A stretch of 23,334 nt of DNA from Streptomyces speibonae (GTDB lineage: Bacteria; Actinomycetota; Actinomycetes; Streptomycetales; Streptomycetaceae), in assembly GCA_000715605.1 (NCBI GenBank), contig KL568519.1, positions 22,401 to 45,734 of the forward strand, read 5' to 3'. The notes beneath the pieces were generated by a model, which made no database searches, was not told the origin of the DNA, and saw only the letters and a list, made by a program, of their open reading frames with translations. Within the stretch, counting starts at the first letter, position 1. Each line of letters starts with the position of its first letter. Shown in pieces: positions 18,580-23,334 of the stretch. The translations under genes and the position numbers were made by a program.

Positions 18580-20763
18580 GTGTCCGACGACCCCGACGAC
18601 ACCGGCGGCGGAACCCTGGTCCACGGCCCGTGGAGCGGCGATTCCACGTACTCGCTGCCGCCGACGCCGGATTTCATCGACACCATTCCGCCGCCGGAAG
18701 ACATTCCGCCCGCTCCCCCGGAGAGCCCGGAGGAGACGACGATGGAACTGCCGCCGATTCCGGCCGCCCCGGACCCGTCCGCGGCGCTGCGTTCCGATGG
18801 AATTGCCGCACCGGAAACCGGCGAAGATGAAGGCGAATACAAGGAAGGAGAATACGAGCAGCCTCGTTCCCTCGCTGACCGTCTCGGTGACTGGTTGGAA
18901 TTCCGCCTGGAAATGGCGCGGGCCAATCACGAAAGCGAAGCGCCTTTCCGTGAGGCTGAAATAGCACGGAAGGCGGCGCTGCTGGAGGGCCGCACCGCGC
19001 AGGAAGTCGCGATGATGGAGCAGAACGGGAAGCTCCACGCCGCGATGATGAAAGCGAAGGGCGACAAGGCGGCAGCGCGCGGAAAGGCGGACGCCGACTG
19101 CACGAAGTCGTCCGCTTCCGGCCTGGGGGCGGACAAGGGCCGCTCGAAGGCCGGCGGCGGTGGCGGGTCCTCGCGCGGCGGGGGCGGCAGCGGTGCCTCC
19201 CGCAACAACTTCGGCGCCGGGCCGAACCGGTCCAGGTCCTCGCGCGGCTCCAACTCTGGCGGCCCCGGCGGCCGTTCGGGGACCGGATCGACCGGGGGCG
19301 GCGGAGGCGGCAAGGGCGGCACGAAGGGCTCCCAGTCGGGCTCTGGCGGCCGCGCAGCCGGTTCCGGGCGCAGCGGTCCGTCCGGGGGGGCGAAAGGCTC
19401 TCAAACGGGCTCTGGCGGCTCCGGCCGGAACGGCAACTCCCGGGGTGACGGCGCCAGTCAGGCGTCCGGCGCCCGTGCCGAGCGGGCCCGCGGCCGCCAG
19501 GAGCGCACCGGGGTCCGGCAGGCCGGGCGGCAGGAGCGGCGCACTGCCGGGCACGCCGCCGGTGTCGCGGACCGGAGCAAGGACCACGACCAGGCCCGCG
19601 CCCAGCGGCAGCAGGCGTGGGAGGACCGACGGGCCAAGAAGGCGGAGCGGGCGGAGGCGCGGAAGGCGAAGCGGGAAGCCGCGGCGTCGGCCGATCCGGG
19701 CCGCACCACGCTGGGCAAGGCCATCGGCGAGGAAGCCCAGCGTCGCTTCGACAAGCGCCGCGCCGACGCGAAGGCCGCCGCCGATGCGAAGGACGCCAAG
19801 GCGGCCGGCACCGAGAAGGTGGACCTGACCAAGGACAAGGATAAGGAGTCCAAGGCCAAGGGCACCGACGGCAAGGACGCCAAGACCGCCAAGGACGCCC
19901 CCGACGGGGCCTCCAGCGCCGCGAAGGACGGCAAGGCGGGTGACGGGGCGTCTGACGGTGCGAAGAAGCGGCGGCGGGTACGTCCGCGCCGGCGCACCGG
20001 CGGCACGGGCCGGGCCGGACGGCGCGGACGTACCCGCCGCACCGGTCGCACCGGCCGGACGGGGCGCGGTCGTACGGGTCGTGCCGGTCGGCGCGGCCGT
20101 TGGGCGGACAGCCCGTTCGGCGCGGAGGACTCCACCCCGACGGTGGAGTGGCCCGACCGTCCCACCCGCCCGCCGCGCACCGATGTCAAGGGCGAGAACG
20201 ACATCGTCGACGCCGACATCGTCCCCAACCGCCCGGCGGCCGTCACGACCGGCGTGCGGGGCCTGCCTCCCGCGCCCGAGAAGCACACCGCACGGCCCGG
20301 CACCAGCCGACCGACCAGCACGGAAGGGAGCAGCGTGACCAGCTCGCAGGTCAGCAGGCCGTCTGGCGCGGGCGGCCTCGCCGCCCAGCACCGCACGGAC
20401 ATCACGTTCGACGAGTACCTGATGGAGATGGCGAACATCGCCATCCAGGCCGCCTCCGACCAGGAGAAGGCCGAAGCCCTCGCGGACGCGCTCGACAAGG
20501 TCGCCGACGCCCTGCGGGACATGTCGGCCGACCTGATCGGCGACCACAACATCGCCACCGAGGTCACCGAGCTGATCTCGGACCTGGCCGACGCCGCAGC
20601 CCGGATGAGGCAGCAGGCGGAACGGTGCGCGTCCGAGTGCGGTCTCGCCCTGGAGGCCGCCAAGCTCGCGGCCGCGATGGTCGCCCGCATCTACGGCCAG
20701 GACATGGCCGCCAAGGAAGACGCGGGCCTGAAGTACGCGTCGGCCGCCACCCACCACGACTAG
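18580..20763 (+). CDS. Long, mostly disordered protein with RG-rich basic tract (727 aa)
   Basis: GTG start at 18580, SD AAGGGAGG. Residues 1-95 are acidic and Pro-rich (PPTPDFIDTIPPPEDIPPAP). About 95-180 are helical (SLADRLGDWLEFRLEMARAN, then EAEIARKAALLEGRTAQEVA). About 185-300 are Gly/Ser/Arg low complexity (SRGGGGSGASRN). About 300-460 are Arg/Lys/Ala/Asp-rich helical repeats. About 462-507 are an RG-repeat tract (GRTRRTGRTGRTGRGRTG). About 605-727 form a compact helical domain (DEYLMEMANIAIQAASDQEK, then MRQQAERCASECGLALEAAK). The layout of folded ends with a histone-like centre fits a DNA-coating protein. It lies in the operon before the FtsK/TraB-like ATPase, so a role in packaging plasmid DNA during transfer is plausible. 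No catalytic motif is visible. Confidence 0.75.
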   Translation: MSDDPDDTGGGTLVHGPWSGDSTYSLPPTPDFIDTIPPPEDIPPAPPESPEETTMELPPIPAAPDPSAALRSDGIAAPETGEDEGEYKEGEYEQPRSLADRLGDWLEFRLEMARANHESEAPFREAEIARKAALLEGRTAQEVAMMEQNGKLHAAMMKAKGDKAAARGKADADCTKSSASGLGADKGRSKAGGGGGSSRGGGGSGASRNNFGAGPNRSRSSRGSNSGGPGGRSGTGSTGGGGGGKGGTKGSQSGSGGRAAGSGRSGPSGGAKGSQTGSGGSGRNGNSRGDGASQASGARAERARGRQERTGVRQAGRQERRTAGHAAGVADRSKDHDQARAQRQQAWEDRRAKKAERAEARKAKREAAASADPGRTTLGKAIGEEAQRRFDKRRADAKAAADAKDAKAAGTEKVDLTKDKDKESKAKGTDGKDAKTAKDAPDGASSAAKDGKAGDGASDGAKKRRRVRPRRRTGGTGRAGRRGRTRRTGRTGRTGRGRTGRAGRRGRWADSPFGAEDSTPTVEWPDRPTRPPRTDVKGENDIVDADIVPNRPAAVTTGVRGLPPAPEKHTARPGTSRPTSTEGSSVTSSQVSRPSGAGGLAAQHRTDITFDEYLMEMANIAIQAASDQEKAEALADALDKVADALRDMSADLIGDHNIATEVTELISDLADAAARMRQQAERCASECGLALEAAKLAAAMVARIYGQDMAAKEDAGLKYASAATHHD

Positions 20764-20783
20764 GAAGAGGGAGGAACCCGCTG

Positions 20784-21203
20784 ATGAGCAGCGATCTCGC
20801 ACCCAGCGGCGCCAGCCCGGTGCCGGTCCCGGCCGACGACGACAACCGCTACAAGGCCGTCCAGGCCAAGCTCAAGACGCTCGCCAGCGCGCTGGACGAC
20901 GCCGGCCTCGAGCTGGAGGCGCTGGTGCGCAGCGTCAAGGCCAACGCCCAGCGCGCCCAGGACGTTGCACGCGACATCGGCAACGCCGGACTCGACGCGA
21001 AGTTCGTGGAGCTGACCAGCACCGTCTCGGTGGCCCTCGGGGGCGCGGCCGTGCAGGTCAAGAAGCTGAGCGACACCGCCCAGGAGACGGCCGACCTCAC
21101 CCACCAGACCCGGCGTACCCACTCCCAGCTCTACGGGGCGCTGGACGAAATCCGCTCCAACCGGCGCGAGAGGACCCCCAAGCCCGGGTTCTTCAACCGC
21201 TGA
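20784..21203 (+). CDS. Small coiled-coil protein (139 aa)
   Basis: ATG at 20784 with GAGGGAGGAA about 7-16 bases upstream, 20 bp after the previous stop. After a Pro-rich start, residues about 20-125 are a nearly continuous amphipathic helix: KAVQAKLKTLASALDDAGLE, NAQRAQDVARDIGNAGLDAK, VQVKKLSDTAQETADLTHQT. This resembles methyl-accepting-like or apolipoprotein-like coils. The end is basic (RRERTPKPGFFNR). There is no enzyme signature. It probably works with the neighbouring disordered protein or ATPase, perhaps as a spacer or membrane-surface coil. A terminator-like hairpin follows. Confidence 0.7.
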   Translation: MSSDLAPSGASPVPVPADDDNRYKAVQAKLKTLASALDDAGLELEALVRSVKANAQRAQDVARDIGNAGLDAKFVELTSTVSVALGGAAVQVKKLSDTAQETADLTHQTRRTHSQLYGALDEIRSNRRERTPKPGFFNR

Positions 21204-21230
21204 CCCTCGCTCCCCCACTCCCCCCTCACC

Positions 21231-21263
21231 ACGGGCGGCCCCGCACACCGCGGAGCCGCCCGT
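21231..21263 (+). terminator. Hairpin between the coiled-coil gene and the ATPase gene
   Basis: ACGGGCGGC (21231-21239) and GCCGCCCGT (21255-21263), with further CCGC/GCGG pairing inside, followed by GCTCATT. It lies 27 bp after one stop and 25 bp before the ATPase GTG, so it may attenuate rather than fully stop transcription. Confidence 0.65.
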
Positions 21264-21287
21264 GCTCATTCCCCGAAGGAGAAGCCG

Positions 21288-23334
21288 GTGACCACGCCGC
21301 GCAGCGTCGCGCTCGAACGCCTCGCCTACACCCTCGCCGCGCCCGTGCTGGCCGTGGCCCCCAACGTCTACCCCGACAGCCCCGTCAACCAGGTCGTGCA
21401 GCTCGCCGGCGCGGCCGGGCTCGGAGGCTGGTTCCTCGCCTACAAGAGCGATGAGCCCGGCGCCGGGCGCAAGATCCTGCGCTGGTCCCCGCTGGTCCTG
21501 GCCGCCGCCGTCGACGTCGCCGCCGGGCACACCACCGGCTTCGGCCCGTACTGGCTGGACGGGCTGCTCGCCGCCGGATGGGCGGCGGCCGGCTACCTGG
21601 TGATGCCGTTCTCCCGGCACACCCGCCGCCGTCACCGACCCGCCGTCGCGGCCCCGGCCCCGCAGCCGGTACTGGCCGAAGCGCCCGAGCCGTCCCCGGT
21701 CGTCCCGGACGACGGAGCCGACCTGCTCACCCGCGACGCGCGGCTGCTGTGGGAACAGGCCGGGATGCCCGGCCGCACGCACATCGTCAAGGCCACCCGC
21801 CACACCGGCATGCAGCACGACATGACGATCCTGCTGCGCGCCTCGGAGACCGGACGGCCGATCACCGGCCTCACGGAGGCCGCGGTCGCCGCGCCGTTCG
21901 GCGTGCACTCCAGCGACGTGGTCCTGGCGGAGGTCGCCAACCAGCCCGGCCGCCAGGGCGGACCCGGCTGGATGGAGGCCCGCATCACCCCCGACGCCAA
22001 CCAGCGCCGCCGCAAGGCCCCCACCGACCAGGAGCGCTGGATGGACAAGGTCGGCTCGCCCAAGGGCGGCGCCCCTGGCTCCGAGCTGGTCCACAAGACC
22101 CGCGACGACGAACGCGGGGTGACGTTCTACCGGGCCAAGATGTCCGACTCCACCGAGACCCCGCGCATCGACCTCGCCAAGGTCTGCCGCGGACTGAAGA
22201 TTCCCGAGGACGACTCCTGCGTGTTCGTCCTCGTGGACGGAGCTGAGTTCCTGATCAGCGTGTTCGATGAGCCGCCGCTGTCGCAGATCTTCCGCGCGAC
22301 CCGCGAGCTGCTCACCCCGGACGACAAGGGCATGTACGTGTGCGGGTACACCATCACCGGCCAGCCGGTGAAGACGATGGTGTACCAGCACGACAAGAAC
22401 GCCCCCGCGCACGGCCTGACCCTCGGGGTCAGCCGTTCCGGCAAGACGCAGTTCTTCGCGATCCACATGGCCGCCCAGTCCCTGGACGGCGAGGTTGTGT
22501 GGCTGGGCACCGTCCGCAAGGACGAGAAGACCAGCGTGCTCGGTCGGTACATCGACCGGCAGGGCTCGAACGCGCTGTGGATGGCCCGCTCGCTGCGGGC
22601 GGCGAAGGCGCTGTGCGAGATCAGGGCGGAGATGCCCTGGCCGCACGACGGCCAGCCGCACGACTACAAGCCGGGCGACCCGCGCTGCCCGTACCGGCAG
22701 CTGAACGTCTACGGCGATGAGTTCATGACCGCGGCGCAGGACGCGGACTTCGGCGAGTTCATCCAGAAGGACGGCGAGGACCTCACGGTCACCGGCCTGA
22801 AGTACGGCATCGGCTTCAACCCGGCCGGGCAGTCGCCGTTCGCGCACAACGGGTTCTCCACCGAGATGAAGGACAACCTGCGCCAGAACTCGAGGCCGGT
22901 CATCTTCAACATGGGTTCGCCCGGCGCCACCCGCAAGGCGGCGGAGGGCACCATGGAGAACGCCTACGACGTGCCGACCATCCCGGCCCGCTACTCCCGC
23001 ACCGAGGGTTCCGCGATCGAGCGGGCCATGCGCGGCGAGGCCGACCCGGAGAACGGCGTCAGCACGGGCGGCGTCGCGGTCATCGTCCTCGACAACGGCC
23101 GCGCCGTCCTGATGCGGTCGCTGTACGCGGACTTCGACACCGACCTGTCCGAGCTGTTCCCCGACGAGGTCAACCGGCTCACCGACCACGAGATCAGCGA
23201 GCTGGAGAAGCGCGGCCTGTGGTTCGACTGGAACGAGCCCGTGCGGCCCGGCGAGTTCTGGCCCGAGCCCGACGAGGACGACGACGGCGACGGCCGCTCC
23301 CGCCGGCGCGGAGGCGGAGGCGGAGGCGGCAAGG
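21288..23334 (+). CDS. FtsK/SpoIIIE/TraB-like conjugal DNA translocase, N-terminal 682 residues (runs off the right edge)
   Basis: GTG start at 21288 with AAGGAG seven bases upstream. Streptomyces TraB proteins are membrane-anchored hexameric ATPases that pump double-stranded plasmid DNA between hyphae. Residues about 8-105 contain four hydrophobic helices (LAYTLAAPVLAVAP, VVQLAGAAGLGGWFLAY, SPLVLAAAVDVAAG, GLLAAGWAAAGYLVMPF). Residues 380-387 are the Walker A GVSRSGKT. Residues 473-478 are the Walker-B-like VYGDE (D477, E478) after a hydrophobic strand. The segment between them includes QRQGSNALWMARSLRAAKA-like helices of the AAA/FtsK fold. After about 655 the sequence becomes acidic, then Arg- and Gly-rich (SRRRGGGGGGG) and leaves the window. 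Whether a C-terminal gamma-like winged helix is present cannot be seen. Confidence 0.8.
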   Translation, partial: MTTPRSVALERLAYTLAAPVLAVAPNVYPDSPVNQVVQLAGAAGLGGWFLAYKSDEPGAGRKILRWSPLVLAAAVDVAAGHTTGFGPYWLDGLLAAGWAAAGYLVMPFSRHTRRRHRPAVAAPAPQPVLAEAPEPSPVVPDDGADLLTRDARLLWEQAGMPGRTHIVKATRHTGMQHDMTILLRASETGRPITGLTEAAVAAPFGVHSSDVVLAEVANQPGRQGGPGWMEARITPDANQRRRKAPTDQERWMDKVGSPKGGAPGSELVHKTRDDERGVTFYRAKMSDSTETPRIDLAKVCRGLKIPEDDSCVFVLVDGAEFLISVFDEPPLSQIFRATRELLTPDDKGMYVCGYTITGQPVKTMVYQHDKNAPAHGLTLGVSRSGKTQFFAIHMAAQSLDGEVVWLGTVRKDEKTSVLGRYIDRQGSNALWMARSLRAAKALCEIRAEMPWPHDGQPHDYKPGDPRCPYRQLNVYGDEFMTAAQDADFGEFIQKDGEDLTVTGLKYGIGFNPAGQSPFAHNGFSTEMKDNLRQNSRPVIFNMGSPGATRKAAEGTMENAYDVPTIPARYSRTEGSAIERAMRGEADPENGVSTGGVAVIVLDNGRAVLMRSLYADFDTDLSELFPDEVNRLTDHEISELEKRGLWFDWNEPVRPGEFWPEPDEDDDGDGRSRRRGGGGGGGK

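Noticed and set aside
18178..20802. 874-codon minus-strand frame
   Set aside because: It is antisense to the disordered-protein gene and two other plus-strand genes. It crosses two terminators and the alternating tract, with no domain.
20760..23189. 809-codon minus-strand frame opposite the ATPase
   Set aside because: It is a Val/Gly/Arg/His-rich shadow in a GC-rich gene; the opposite frame has Walker motifs and membrane helices.
1..23334. Insertion sequences, integrase or attachment site
   Set aside because: No transposase or recombinase motif and no matching terminal inverted repeats were seen anywhere in the window.

Overview
The window looks like a piece of a linear plasmid, or of a linear plasmid-derived chromosomal region, from Streptomyces or a close relative. 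The DNA is very GC-rich with strong third-position GC. Start sites carry AGGAGG-type ribosome binding sites. The left edge cuts through a gene encoding Tap, the telomere-associated protein of linear Streptomyces replicons. The right edge cuts through an FtsK/TraB-like conjugation ATPase, so both end genes are incomplete.

Left part (1-8700, almost all minus strand): the tap 5' end lies back-to-back with a coiled-coil gene (1442-2404). Their shared intergenic DNA holds a short repeat in strict 11-bp phase. Next come a small membrane protein, a helical-repeat protein and a coupled sigma-70-like factor. The likely replication locus follows: a large two-helix-turn-helix, zinc-finger Rep-like protein (7386-5200), preceded by two tiny overlapping reading frames. 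It is coupled at its 3' end to a DUF721/DciA-like gene broken by two frameshifts. Upstream of rep, about 1.1 kb (7574-8709) has no convincing gene. It contains five small palindromes with the shared core TGCCAA and covarying arms (a candidate iteron origin), a structured RNA-like stretch with a terminator, and a perfect 46-bp palindrome.

Middle (8710-12366, minus strand): a regulatory and metabolic island. It has a RibD-type deaminase and a separate RibD-type reductase, in reversed order and coupled to an upstream XRE regulator with a helical-repeat tail, plus a GntR/HutC regulator. The GntR gene's own promoter region is packed with related palindromic operators. These also cover the start of the rightward operons, which suggests the KorA/TraR-style control known from Streptomyces conjugative plasmids.

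Right part (12638-23334, all plus strand): small accessory genes in overlapping ATGA/GTGA chains, a WhiB-like regulator, and then a set that looks like a conjugation or spread module. That set contains a membrane plus coiled-coil DUF2637 protein, two small coupled proteins, a very long disordered Gly/Ser and Arg/Lys-rich protein, a small coiled-coil protein, and the FtsK/TraB-like ATPase. Strong hairpin terminators separate the units. The most unusual DNA here is an array of GTTTCG motifs, largely spaced 21-22 bp, that runs from the untranslated region into the 5' coding part of the DUF2637 gene. A 35-bp alternating purine-pyrimidine tract also lies in front of the disordered-protein gene.

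How it may work together (inference): Rep, the DUF721 gene and the TGCCAA region would maintain the replicon. Tap (with an unseen Tpg) would finish its ends. The GntR protein would restrain the rightward operons. The DUF2637 protein, the disordered protein and the ATPase would move the plasmid between hyphae.
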